Positions 47,681-59,099 are shown, counted from the first letter of the stretch. The stretch: DNA of 64,000 nt from Salvator merianae (GCA_003586115.2 QVOM02000102.1:1843607-1907606); one strand, 5' to 3'. Notes: generated from the letters alone by a model not told the origin. Translations and numbers: made by a program.

Positions 47681-49135
47681 CTGGACACATGTGCTTACAA
47701 TTATACTTTTAATCTTTCTTTGTACAAAGACCATTTTAACACTGAACAGAATAGGTTCAATGATTCCAAAATCTGAGCTGCACATACCATAAGTCATTAT
47801 CAGTGGCAACCTGCAAGGTGAGCGCAGTCATAAGTCACTTGTGATGAATGCACAAACTTGCTTTCAGCAGAAGGAGGGGCTTCTGGCTGTGTTCAGTCAC
47901 ACTGCTCACCACTGAGCAACATGAATGCTTAATATATTAAAGACAAAAGTGAAGGTATGTCTGAGAAATCAGTATGGAAGCTAGCTCATATTTTAGAAGT
48001 TAAAAAATTGATAATTCAGAAGCTAAGCATATAGTGTCTTTTCAATCCCTTTGGACAAGCTTGAATATTTGAGGTAACTTACTGATGTTAGTCCATAATT
48101 GTTAATTCTTCACAAATAAATTTAAAATGAAAATGTTATTTGAATATCTTCATTAACATTTTGTTGTTGTTTAGTGCCACTGAACAACATCTTTCTAATT
48201 ATACATTTAACTGACAGCTGGTCTTCCATGCTTGGAGCAGTGTTCTTACTTTTCTCTCATTTTAAAAACTATCATTATCAGGCGGTTGTTGTTGTTATTA
48301 TTGTTATTAATGTTCAAAACTATTTCTTTTTTCTTCATTCTCTGTCCTATAAAATACACTCAACAAAAAGGGAGTGGGGGATTTGTGCATTTATGTGTAT
48401 GCACACAATAAGACAATGAACTATAAGATAATTTGACTCCAGATTTCACGATGAGAAAGTACATTTGGTACCTAATTACATGGACTTTGTGCAGTTGCTT
48501 TGCCCCAGGGAGTACTAAAGGAAACAGCAGCTCTGGAAAGAAAGAGTTTTTAAGGAAGTATGCAGACTTTCAGCTGTGTGAAGGGTAGCTTGATTCAGCA
48601 GAATAACTATGGCAAAGTAACAGCATACCTCTCACACATTATGGCATTGATGGTAGCATTCACACAAATTTTCACTACTCCTATTCCTACTAGTCATAAT
48701 TTAAGGCATCTTTATCCTGAAACTTTTACCACACTTGCAATTACTGTCAAGATGCATTTTGAACTGATGACTCACTTTGCACAGACCTATGTATTTTTCA
48801 TGCACCAGCCCAGGTTGGCAGATGCTTAGAAAGTGATTAGTTCACTCAGACTCTGCAAGTAAGTTTTGTTTTTTCTTCATAGCTATGTTTTCATCCAGTT
48901 TCCATATTCTCATTCCAGAAAATTATGTGTCATCCCAGTTCCAATTTTCCTTGTGACTCCCTTGGTAGGAAGTTTTCATATAATGTGCATGGTCAGGATT
49001 GATTTCTACCGAAGTGCTGACCTTGCTGTAGTCTGTCTTTGTGATCTTGACAAAGAACCAGATAGGAATGGGGACAATGAAGCAGAAAATTACTCAGCAT
49101 TGTAAGACAATGGAATCACTTCCCGGGACATTCTC
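47681..49135. other. Unassigned intergenic stretch
   Basis: No gene recognised. GTT/ATT triplet patches lie at 48286-48312. Confidence 0.4.
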
Positions 49136-49139
49136 ATTA

Positions 49140-49700
49140 GTGAACATCACCATCACCATCATTATTGTTATTATTATTATTTGCGCAGAGTCTTGCAGAT
49201 ATTTGTGTCTGTTTTGGTACTTTGATAATTGGATCCTTGCCAAGGATCTCGACTAATCAAATGTATTGGCATAAATTGAATTCCCAGTAGAGTTGCCTTT
49301 TGTAAGTGATGTATAGCGAGTCTGTCAATCTCCACAGCGTTAAGATGTCATTTCATTTTTTTGGAACTGTTCTTAGAACACCAGTAATCGTTGTTGCAAC
49401 CACCACTTTCCTTTTCGATGAACATTCAGTTTGAATTTGCAGGTCTTAGGTGACTTTTCCCAGTTGTTTTTCCTCAACTTTACTATCGCCAGCTACTGCT
49501 GTCACACCAGTAATTGACATGTAGCTTTTTTCGATGACAGTTTTATCAGGAAGAGCATTATATACAAAATGCTTATCTATTTATAGTTGGAAATCTGTTT
49601 GGGTCTGTTCTTTTTTATTATTTTTTCAAACTCGTGGTTCCATCAATGTTTGCTTGCTGATAAATTATGGCCAAGTCTCTACTTTTAAAAGGAGGCATCT
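49140..49700 (-). mobile_element. R4-like LINE, C-terminal end (decayed)
   Basis: Minus-strand translation of about 49256-49560 gives INKHFVYNALPDKTVIEKSY, TAVAGDSKVEEKQLGKVT, KVVVATTITGVLRTVPKK and then ITYKRQLYW. The order (I)AVPGD..VxxKExEK, VVPVVxGALGTVPK and LQKxALLG is that of the ORF end in R4-type LINEs of lizards, from family knowledge. It ends at an ATT-repeat (49160-49180), which in this orientation is an AAT tail. Confidence 0.55.
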
Positions 49701-50137
49701 GCCACCACTCAAGAAGGCACCTGCTGTATCCATTAGCAATGACAGCAGATGCCTTGTGGTAATCAGATTACCCAATTTCCTGGCATGATTGCCCTCAGAA
49801 GCACTATTTAACCAGGACACTATTTTGTGTCCTGAATGGAGGACCATGATCAACTACAGGAAATGGCACCTCCAAGCTGTAAAGTGGAGAAAGGTTTGAC
49901 TCTGAGGTTGCTTGTTGCACAATGAATTGGTTCCTTTCTGTAGCAAAATGCAGTGCAAAATGAACATGGTTGCTGCCCCTGTGCACAGATGGTGAGGTGA
50001 TCCACAAAGTACAGACATGGAGGCTTGAGAATGACAGACCCAGGGACTTCAGCTGAGCCATCAGGCTCCTCTTTGAAGCTGCCTAAGGCTGCAAAGTCAG
50101 ACCAATCTGGCAGGGGGGCAGGCACAGTGGAGACATA
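49701..50137. other. Unassigned sequence
   Basis: May contain more of the R4-like element but no motif is clear. Confidence 0.35.
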
Positions 50138-50860
50138 GAATCATAGAACCATAGAATTGAACGGAACCTTCAGGGTCATGGAGCCTAAGCCCCTACTTAA
50201 TGCAGGATTCACTAAAACATACAGATGCTGCCCAGACTCTGCTTGAAGACCTCCAGTGAAAGAGACCTTACCATCTCGTGTGGTAACCTTTTCCATTGCC
50301 TGATCGTCCTTACTGTCAGAAAGTTTTTTTAATATCAAATCTGTATTTACTTCTTTGCAGTTCCATCCCATTGCTTCTAGTCCTTCCTTCTTGTGCAAGT
50401 GAGAATAGGGCTGATTAGAGATGTGCAATGTTCAGTTTCTGTGCAAAACTTTGAATCAAATTGAATAATTTGAACATGTTCAGTTCAAACTGAACCACCA
50501 TCTTGTTTAAAAGGGACTAGTTAGATTCAAATCAAACTAGAAACCCATTTGTGAACATGAACAGTTCAATTGAAATGTTTGTACTTGCTTTATTTTTGCC
50601 CTTTAAAAGGGCTTTTAAGTGGAAAAAATGTTTTTTTTTAAACAGGTTTGAAGTTTGAGACCTCTTTGAAAGTGTTGAAATCTAACTGAACCAACAAAAA
50701 AGTTTGTGCACATTTCTAGGGCTGATTCTTCTGCAGTATGGCAGCTGTTTAAGATATTGAAGACAACTATCATGTTCCCTTTCAGTTCCTGCCCAATTTC
50801 AGTTAAGCCTACTACTGTTTGCCTGCTTTATCTCCAAGGATGCTTGTGTGTTTATGTGAT
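50138..50860 (-). mobile_element. CR1 LINE 3' end, split by a hAT MITE
   Basis: The lower end ATAGAATCATAGAACCATAG is the reverse of the CR1 repeat tail. CAGGGTCATGGAGCCTAAGC and CCTGATCGTCCTTACTGTCA follow in CR1 minus order. After the hAT at 50416-50718 the CR1 continues (GACAACTATCATGTTCCCTT, reverse of the CR1 block upstream of the tail). Same lineage as 40466-41580. Confidence 0.8.
50416..50718 (+). mobile_element. hAT MITE (303 bp) with perfect 8-bp duplication
   Basis: Starts TAGAGATGTGCAATG and ends TTTGTGCACATTTCTA. GGGCTGAT is repeated exactly on both sides (50408-50415 and 50719-50726). The body is rich in TTCAAA/TTTGAA pairs with a central GCCCTTTAAAAGGGC palindrome. It belongs with the elements at 47331 and 56088 and shares its ends with 2109-3097. 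Confidence 0.9.
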
Positions 50861-51869
50861 ATCTCTACAAGTTGAAGAACTCACATTTTTTTTTTTAAGG
50901 GTGTATAATATAATGAATGTGGAGTGAGCTGAACACAGATTGTTGTTGTTGCTGTTCCTAGTAAAGAAGAATCAGTTGAATTTTTGCTAATTGTCAGATA
51001 AGAATCTGGTCAGATAGAACACACCAGAAAAAGCATTCACATTGTACATCTTATTATGGTCTTGCCTCACACAGTTTTGCAGTTGTGTTAAAATGTAAAA
51101 TTTAGTCATCATCAGACCACCCCAGACAAATGTCAGAGTGGGTTTTATTGCAAGCACTTTTTCTGACATTTCTTTGGAGAGGGGAGGGGACCCTTTTCAG
51201 AGTTGAGGAAGGAGGTTGCTTACACATATGTGGTTTAACACATTGACAAATCTACCTTTAACATTGACACTCAGTAAATACTTAGTTAAGATTTAAGAAC
51301 AATCTTCATTGCATGACTCCATTAAGCTTTGCCTCACTTCTGCATACTCCTCATGTTTGACACAGGGAAATGGGCTTAGGTATGTTCCTAGATGCTCAAC
51401 AAAAGTGTACTTGTGCACCTAAATGCTGGGCTATGCTTTAAGTGTGCATGGTCATTTCAGTGATGTTTTTCATAATGCCAATATTAATCTTGTTATAGAA
51501 TTGTGAAGGAAAACAACTAGTTCACATGGAGCCATGAAATAAACGGCCACTAGATGTCACTGCCACAAATCTGAAATGACCACTAGATGTCATTGTTGTA
51601 TAATCTCAAAGGTAACAAATATCTGTTCTAAAAGTGAAAATTCTAAAATAGGCTCTTATTAATTCATGGTGATTTGTATGGAACACTTCGTCACTGGAGT
51701 ACATTTTTATTTTTTAACACTAATTTTGACTTCATATACTTTACCTACTTTTAACATCGTCATCATCATCATCATTTATTTTCAATCCATTTCTAGTTAT
51801 AGATCTCCCAAAGTTTCTTCCACAATTCCCTGTTCCAAGCAGTTCTTTTAAATATATTTTAGGTTATTC
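50861..51869. other. Unassigned, with two CTCF-like motifs
   Basis: Two copies of (G)CCACTAGATGTCA lie at 51546-51561 and 51579-51593. (CAT)n at 51757-51775. No gene recognised. Confidence 0.4.
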
Positions 51870-51955
51870 TGTATATTTTATCCTTTTATTGTTGTGACCT
51901 GTCTTGGGTCCTTCAGGTGAAGAGCAGAATATGAATTCTTAAATAAATAAATAAA
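51870..51955 (+). mobile_element. LINE (L2-type) 3' tail
   Basis: GTTGTGACCTGTCTTGGGTC, then GGTGAAGAGCAGAATATGAA and (AAAT)4, the ordinary end of squamate L2-like LINEs. Confidence 0.55.
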
Positions 51956-52095
51956 TGGGGAGGTCATATGAAACAAGTAGAGAAGATGGGAGATTTTGGC
52001 ACTAGTGGAAAGCATTTGATGAGGTGTCCAGCTGGTTCTATGAGACCAGCCCATCTGGGTTTTATCATGAACCCATCTGACCACTGGTGAGATTC

Positions 52096-52941
52096 AGGGT
52101 GTGTTTAGACTAGTAATTTTTAAAACTGCCTGAATAAAAGGCGTGAATATTTCCTGGGTGCACAACCCCCCCCACACAAAAAACTAAAAAACCCTTCCAA
52201 AAACTAATTCAGTCAATTCACTGTAGTGCAGCCTATTCACTGCAACAGACAACCCATCAAGACTGCAAAGAGTGCTGCTCACTGATTGACCATTGGGTAT
52301 GAAATCCCTGCCTCTTTGCTAAAGCAGCTTCCAACTCCTTAACTCCCTAACTGCCAGGTTTTTTGTTTGCAAACTTGTTCTGAAACTTAAGTCTCTCTTT
52401 ATCCCCACTCCTCATTATTATAGGAAGTCCACTGTGCTTTTCTAATCTAAAGATGGCAGGATAGGAGTTATTTTTGCAGATGTGTTTGAGTTCAAAAGTT
52501 CCTGGTGCCAGCAAGAGCTCGCTGGTGCCCCTCCCTCCCCGTCTGATTGTCCCATGCTTTCAAGCCAAGACATCATTCTGAAATGCAAATCTTTCTCTCC
52601 ACACTCCTCATTATTATTCAAAATCTAGTGTGCTTTTTAAGTACATATGCAAAAGAAGGCAGGAGTTATTTTTTTAGTTGCACTTTCAGTTCAATCTGTT
52701 TGAGTTCAAAAGTTCCTGGTGCCAGCAAAAGCTCACTGGTGTCCCTGTCCAACTGTGACCGGTGGAGGCACTCCCCGCTCAGTTTTAAGGTGAGCTGGGA
52801 GGAATTTTATCCCAGCTGTTGAAGGGTCACCTCATTACAGGCCTGGAGGTGGGGTAAGGTGAATTTTCTTATTTCCTATTTGGCCTCTGTGGGTGAAATT
52901 CACCCAGAAGGCAACTGAAATAAGTAGTATGAACACACCCT
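52096..52941. mobile_element. Large MITE with internal tandem duplication
   Basis: Ends AGGGTGTGTTTAGACTA and TAGTATGAACACACCCT are 17-bp inverted repeats with two or three differences. Inside, a block of about 155-170 bp is present twice in direct order (52381-52535 and 52579-52750); both copies end with GTTTGAGTTCAAAAGTTCCT then GGTGCCAGCAA and a GAGC(T)CGCTGG / GCTCACTGG stretch. No ORF and no clear target duplication. Confidence 0.65.
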
Positions 52942-54011
52942 TAGTTTGGTATGAACTGAATCTCCCAGGACCTTGTACAGCATATCTCTAACACAAACCT
53001 TCAACACATATAAGTGCCTCCTGTTGCACTTTTTACTCTTGAGCAGTTCCTGATATGCATCTTTACTGGGACTGGAGACATTTTTTCTTCAAGGAATTTA
53101 AATGTTTTTGCTGTTGCTTGTGATTTAAACTTTTGTTTACTCATTAAGCACTCATGAATATTGGACCTTGCTTTTAATATATGGGACTACAGATGGCCGA
53201 CACCTGAATCATAGACGCCAAACAGCAATGTTTGGTTGTGCCCCATATGGGAAATGTAGAAAATTTAATGATGCTGATGAAGTGGTAATTCTGCAGAAGC
53301 TTTTGAATAAGCTGGATTTACACAGCTTTTAGTATTTGGTTCCAAATGGCAAACTAATCTAAAACAATCTTGACCTCTCTGTGCTTTGGGAGCTGATGGT
53401 TAGATGCCGCGTGCTACTCATGCTCGTAAATTTTAAATGACATCATCACAAGTTGCTATTTCCAGTTTCAAAATGTCCTTCATGTAAAGAGGCTTATGAG
53501 ATTACAGCTCTAAGCACATAACAAGAATGGGTTAAATCTCTCAGTTCCCGTTCTCATTACCATCATTGCCATAAGACGGGATTAATGTTGTGTCGTTTTT
53601 CTGTTTCCTCTAAGCCCGTCATTATGAGAAAGAGGATGACAGAGTAATATGCCAATAAGGTACTGGGTTTGCTGTTACATTTTTGTCTATCTGACTCTTG
53701 ATAAGGAGTGATGATTGGTTGGCTATTCATTGACTGCACTCTACTGCTATGTCCTGGCTTTCTATACAGTGTCAGACCTTGAAGGGGAGGATTGATAGGT
53801 ATCATGATCCAAAACCTCGGAACACTAGAAAGCTAAATGAGTAAACCATTTACATGCTGATACCCCATTTAGAAGGCAAAGGTGTAATGGGGCAAAGTAG
53901 GCAAAATGTTTCCAGATCCAAGCAGTGAAAAGACCTAGAGTCAGCATGACAGGACTTTATTTTTAGTGCATGAGAGAACATCCAAGAAAAATGCTTTCAT
54001 AATAACTGCTT
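52942..54011. other. Repeat-poor stretch, possible conserved non-coding DNA
   Basis: 53160-53640 shows no repeat signature and keeps several CpGs and homeodomain-like sites (GACGGGATTAATG at 53575-53587, TGATTGG near 53713). Inference only. Confidence 0.25.
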
Positions 54012-54645
54012 CATTTAAAATTAAGGGCCATCTCCACACTTGCAGTGGTTGGAGCATTTCAACTGGGATGACTCCTACAGGAACTATTTCCAACTGGAGT
54101 GATCCTACTGTCACAGAATAAGGCCATCCACACTTAGATGGCCTGTTCTGGGACAGGCCCTGGGCTGAGCAGTGCTTGAAGCCTGTTTGGCACCTCTACT
54201 GCAACTTGCCACCCAGCACCTGTCATACCCTGCCACCCCCTGCCACTTCATGACATCCCCACTGTCCCCCATTGCTCCAAAAGAAGCTCAAGAGTGCTCT
54301 GATGTCCAGGAACTAAAGTTACTAGTCTTGGAGACCTAGGGGGATGCATTTCAGTGGCATAATTTAGTGCACCACTCAAATGTGTCCCCCTGCTAAACTG
54401 GAACAGCTTGGATGCCTCCCTGGGCTGGTCTAACACTCCTGGAACACCAGTAGACCTGAAAAAATAGGTCTACCAGCATCTTGCTGCAGCCAATGCAGTA
54501 ACAGGTCTACCTGCAGTGCTAGCCACATTCTAGTGCAGACTACGGCAGGTCCTAGGCAGGTCCTGTTATAGTCTGCACCAACATGTGAATGACAGGCTTC
54601 TATTCCAAGATATAATCCAGAGTAAGGCCCAGTACGAAAAGGGCC
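54012..54645. mobile_element. D/A composite GGCC MITE
   Basis: Left part begins near AAGGGCCATCTCCACACTTG. The last 110 bp (from CTAGTGCAGACTACGGCAGG to AGTACGAAAAGGGCC) is the right half of an A-family element. Paired blocks AGACCTAGGGGGATGCATTT and AATGTGTCCCCCT lie in the middle. Boundaries between layers are unclear. Confidence 0.45.
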
Positions 54646-56087
54646 TTCCTTAGATTTTCAGAGGGCAGATACCTTAGCTCCCCCTATGGCTGCAGTTTAG
54701 TCTGACTCCAGTTAAATATTCTGTTGCTGCTTCACTTTGAACCTTTTCCCTCTGCTATTAGCACACATGCATCCCTCAGACCATGATCTCAGAAGCATTC
54801 TGCAGCTCAGGACTAGGGTGAATTATTATAGAACACTAAGCTCTGGATTGAGCAGTTGCAAGTGAGGCACCCAACCATCTCAATGCCCTACCAGTTTCAT
54901 ACTCACTGGTCGTTTGAAGCATTCTGTTCTGTTCATAAATCCAGAGTTCCTTTTGATTGTAAATTAAAAGTATTCTATGTAGAGAACTCTAAAGTGCATT
55001 TGATTTGTTATTTATGGAACATTAATTTATGCGTGCTAGTAAAAATCCCCCTATATAAATACTTTGCTATATGCGTACAATTACCAGGTGAAAATGTCAC
55101 AGTATTCCAAGTCTCAGTGAAAATATCCCTTTTTCCACTTCTGTCTCAGAGTATTAACAGCATGTTTGAACATGTGTAATAACAATGCGTATGAAGGCTT
55201 TTCTACAAAATCAGCAGCAATGAAATGAGCAGTGTTCCCAAAGCTGTGGGAGAGGATTTACATCCTTATGAAGGCAGAAACATTTTTACCCTGGTGCCAA
55301 AGTCATGAACATGAAGGCTGGTGCCAGAGAATACACTGACAGTATTAGCGGAACAGTGGGTGTGGTATTACCCCCAGTCCTGAGCATTCTGGAAACATCC
55401 AGATTCATTCTTCTGTAGTGATGTAGCCATAAATATAACATGGTGGCACATTTCCCAGACTGTCAGCACAATTGTATGATTTTTCTCCCTTGTGTGAAGC
55501 TCTAGTTTCTGTAAATTAAGCATTTCCCACTGATCTGAAGAGATAAGGAAATGTAGGAGATACCAGTAATTCAAGAGCTGTGTTTAATGTGAGTGGCAGG
55601 GTTTTTGCTTTAGCATCATCTGAAAACAGAACAGGACAAAAGGGGATGCATGATATACTGTGATTTTTTAGAAGTTCTGACTCTAAAATTAGTAAAGAAT
55701 AATGATCTTACCATTTTCAAGGGCACACATACACTGCTCATTATTGGAGAGAATCAAGTGATGTCAGGGTACTCATAAAAGCTGGATTCAGCCTTATCAC
55801 TAACCTTTGCAAGAAATTAAATATTATTATACCCTCCTGATTGGGAAGGGAAGTCAAAGCAGATACTGGGAATAAAACCAAGATGTCCTGAGAATTACTG
55901 CTTCTAAATTATCACATTCAAACATTCAGGTTCCCCCCCCCCCTAATTACTCCAACCTTCTTTTCCCTGTGTCTACCATCTCACAGCTTAGAGAAAGAAA
56001 ATTCCACAAGTTGCCCAAGACCTAACTCATCAAAAGCATGCTTTATTGTATTGTCTCCAGGATCCCTCAAAGCCTGTCAGTCATGAA
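54646..56087. other. Unassigned, partly repeat-poor
   Basis: 54880-55190 is AT-rich without repeat signatures (TTAATTTATGCGTGCTAG near 55023). A C11 run lies at 55932-55942. No exon recognised. Confidence 0.35.
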
Positions 56088-56372
56088 TTGAGACGTGTAC
56101 AAACAAAAATCATGTATTTGATTTGCCATCAATTCACTGGCAAACCATATAATCGAACAAATGGCTGTTCATGTTCAATTTCAAACTTGTTCAAAAACAA
56201 ACAAAATACATTTTTTTTCTCATTGAAAAGGCCTTTTCAAGGGCAAAACCACAGCGAACAAGAACTGTTCGATCAAATTGTTCGTGTTCATGATCAAGGG
56301 ATCATTTCAGTTTGATTGAATTTCTGGATATGTTAACCATTGCATGTTTGGTTTGATGTGAACATCTGCATA
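56088..56372 (+). mobile_element. hAT MITE (about 285 bp), worn ends
   Basis: Left end TTGAGACGTGTACAAAC and right end TTTGATGTGAACATCTGCA pair as worn copies of the TAGAGATGTGCACAAAC terminus. The body has the same TTCAAA/GAACA palindromic style and a central AAAGGCCTTTT as the elements at 47331 and 50416. Confidence 0.6.
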
Positions 56373-56989
56373 CACAAACTGTCTATCTGATCCCACCTTT
56401 CCTACAAATGTTGTACGACTGAATCTTTGGCTATGTCTCCAAGTCTCTGAGCTGGCACCTCAGGATGGGCTCTTTGGCATTGTGCCTTCATGGTTGGTGC
56501 TATGAAGGACCTGCCTAGAAGTATGATGCCTACCTAAGGGGCCCAGGGCTGAAGGTATGGAATTACACTCTCTGGAAGAAGTGCTTCACTTGCTCCTTTG
56601 CTGGGTTCCTGCATTGCCAGATATGCATACTATGAAGTACTTGGCAATCTGGGGAAGGAGGCTTCCACAGAGGTACCCACCCCCAGGTGGCACTCCCTGT
56701 GAACATGGAGCTGCGGCCTCTGTCTACAAGACTTGTTTGCCAGAAACCCCACTGGAGCTGTAGCGTGAGAGTCTGCACAGTACACCACTGAGTGACCCGT
56801 TCCTGAAAATATTTTTCAGGAATTGCTTTCCCTGGTCTCTAATCACTAGTTCATAATGATTTAGCCAACCCAACTCAATCGACATCAATATACTAACATG
56901 AGAAGAGTTGATATCGGTATGTGGCACCCTTTGACAGCTGTTGGTATCTCAGCAAACCCATACCTAGTGAACCCACCCTGTTTGATTAT

Positions 56990-57128
56990 GGTTCAAAGCT
57001 GTTCAAAGGTGTTTGAATAGAACCAAACACACTACTGTTTGAAGAAAGAAGTTCAATACTGAACCACACCAGCTCCTGTTTGGTTCAGGTTGAACAAAAC
57101 ATACAAAGACAGTTTCTGCACATCTCTA
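56990..57128 (+). mobile_element. hAT MITE right half
   Basis: Ends GTTTCTGCACATCTCTA at 57128. The body CAAAGGTGTTTGAATAG, ACCAAACACACTAC and TTGGTTCAGGTTGAAC matches the hAT family above. The left half is missing or unreadable. Confidence 0.55.
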
Positions 57129-57949
57129 CTACATGTTCCCTTAAGCATTTTTTATTGGATGCTGAGTTTAGAGGGCTGCTTCTTCTCCTTCCCTCAGTGC
57201 CTATGATGAACCATTACTCTTGAGCACTGTGGGAAATTAAAGTGGTATCTCCACCATTTTATGGCTACTATCCACTGATCATAGTCTGCAGATTTAAATT
57301 AGATTCCCATTAACTTAGTTGCATCTAGAGGACCAAAACAAGACTGTCTTCACCTCCAGGGTGAAGTAATTGTACATCGCTGCCTCCATTCAGGCCACAG
57401 TCAGCCCCAGGGTGGTAAAGCCACCCTCAGGGGCATCCTGCTGGTAAACACTGGCAGAGCACTCAGAAGGCTCTGGAGAAATGGTAGCAGCAAAAGTGGC
57501 TTACCTTTGCCACTTTCTGCCCAGCATGGCTAAGTGTTGGACAGAAAATGACCAATTTCTGCAGGCATTTATTCACTGGCTTCAAAGGCTGGTAGGTACC
57601 AGATGTGAACCCACTGACCCTCTTGGTCCAGCAGCAGGATTGTGGGATATTGTCACACAGGCAGCTTTTATTCAGGGTATGAAAACAAAGTCTTAGATGG
57701 CCCCATAGATGTACAGAAATCAATGTCTAGTTCTTTCCCTTAAGAAAAGTATTGTGCTGGCCAAATTTCTGAAATAGTATGTTAAGGATTTTTATGCCAG
57801 TTTTCAGTATCCAGGTATCACTGGATATGTAAACCCTAAAGTTGTTGTACTTTGTGACTTGATGTTCTGTTTGTTTTGAATATGCTAAAGATACATTCTC
57901 CCATGGTAACTCTTGACAAGAACATTCCTAATTATGAGGAACATGTTTA
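57129..57949. other. Unassigned sequence
   Basis: Overlapping open frames on both strands at 57463-57723 show no domain. Confidence 0.4.
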
Positions 57950-58500
57950 ATAAGGATTATCCCAGAACAATGCAGAGGAACTGTGGCTGCTGAGATGGGA
58001 AGAAGTGATGGATAGAAATGTTTAAAAGATTGACTAGCTCCTTGTGGAATCAGCGAGAGAGGAAGTGGCAACATTACAGGAATGAATGGGAAATGAAGTC
58101 ACAGAGGATGGCAAATGAGCTGAAGCATTAAATGAATGCTTTACAGAAAAAGAACACTAAAAATGTGCCATCTGAAGCTGTCTGTTGTAGCCATTCTCAC
58201 GGATGACTTCCAGGCTAGTGAGGCAGAGATATTGAATAAGTTAAGGAAAGTTGAAACCAACAAATCATCCTCACTGTATAAAACTAGTTCTACAGTCTTA
58301 AAAGAACCAGAACAGAAAATGACATACCTACAAACTTCTGTCCTACGTGTTTGGAGTTGCAGATTTTCCCTGTGCTAATTTGAAAGCAAAAAGTAGCTGT
58401 GGATAAAAAACCTGATGATGATGGAAGGCATTTTAGACCAAGCTCATATTGATTCTCTTAGTTATGACCTGTGGCTTAATGGGATTTTAGAAATCTAGAC
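57950..58500 (+). mobile_element. CR1 LINE fragment upstream of RT
   Basis: Plus-strand translation gives KSQRMANELKH, then ILTDDFQASEAEILNKLRKV and a STVLKEPEQ stretch. This follows the region before the RT in CR1 (V-T-E-D-x-K-M-A-N-x-L, then the L..L...KSxGPD...VLKE block). Confidence 0.5.
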
Positions 58501-58574
58501 TTCCAAGGAATTGGTAGTCATGTGAATTGGCTATAAGGTGAGAGTCTCTCTTGGTAGTGCTGGATGGGAACAAT

Positions 58575-59099
58575 GGGCCTGTTTGCACTTACAACAGTAC
58601 AACAGTCTAACACGGTTCAGGCTGGTTGGGTTCGGGTACAGAGAGGGGTCTTCATACCTCTCAGTACAGGAACACTCCGCAAGTCAACCAGTGCTGGACG
58701 CAGTGTGAATGGGAGTGCACTAATTCAGTAGCTGTGTTCGAACCCAGAGGAGCTGTGTTCGAACTCAGAGGAGCTGTGTTTGAACTTCTGTCCAAAAAGG
58801 CCACCAGGGTCCAGACCCAAGGTCTGAACCGGGGTGTGCACCATCAGACTGCGCCTGTGCGGCCCCACCAATCCCATCCTGCCACCATTTTGAAAGTGGA
58901 AATGGTGCAAATGCACCTTCTGATCCTCATTTGATTGTACAGGTCAGGTTGGAGACTACAATTTAGTTGACCACAGCTGGTTGGATTCAGGTAAACATCA
59001 GGTGGGCTTCGGTAGATTTCGGGTCAGCTAGGGCTGTTTGCAAGTGTGAATCCTAGCAAGTGTTCTAGAACATACCACTCGCTAAGTGTGAACAGGCCC
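58575..59099 (+). mobile_element. B-family GGCC MITE copy 1 (TSD AAT)
   Basis: Ends GGGCCTGTTTGCACTTACAA and GCTAAGTGTGAACAGGCCC, flanked by AAT at 58572-58574 and 59100-59102. Contains 2.8 copies of a 21-bp unit (AGCTGTGTTCGAACCCAGAG plus G) at 58730-58787 and the empty A-family site at 58702-58704. 525 bp, no ORF. Confidence 0.85.
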
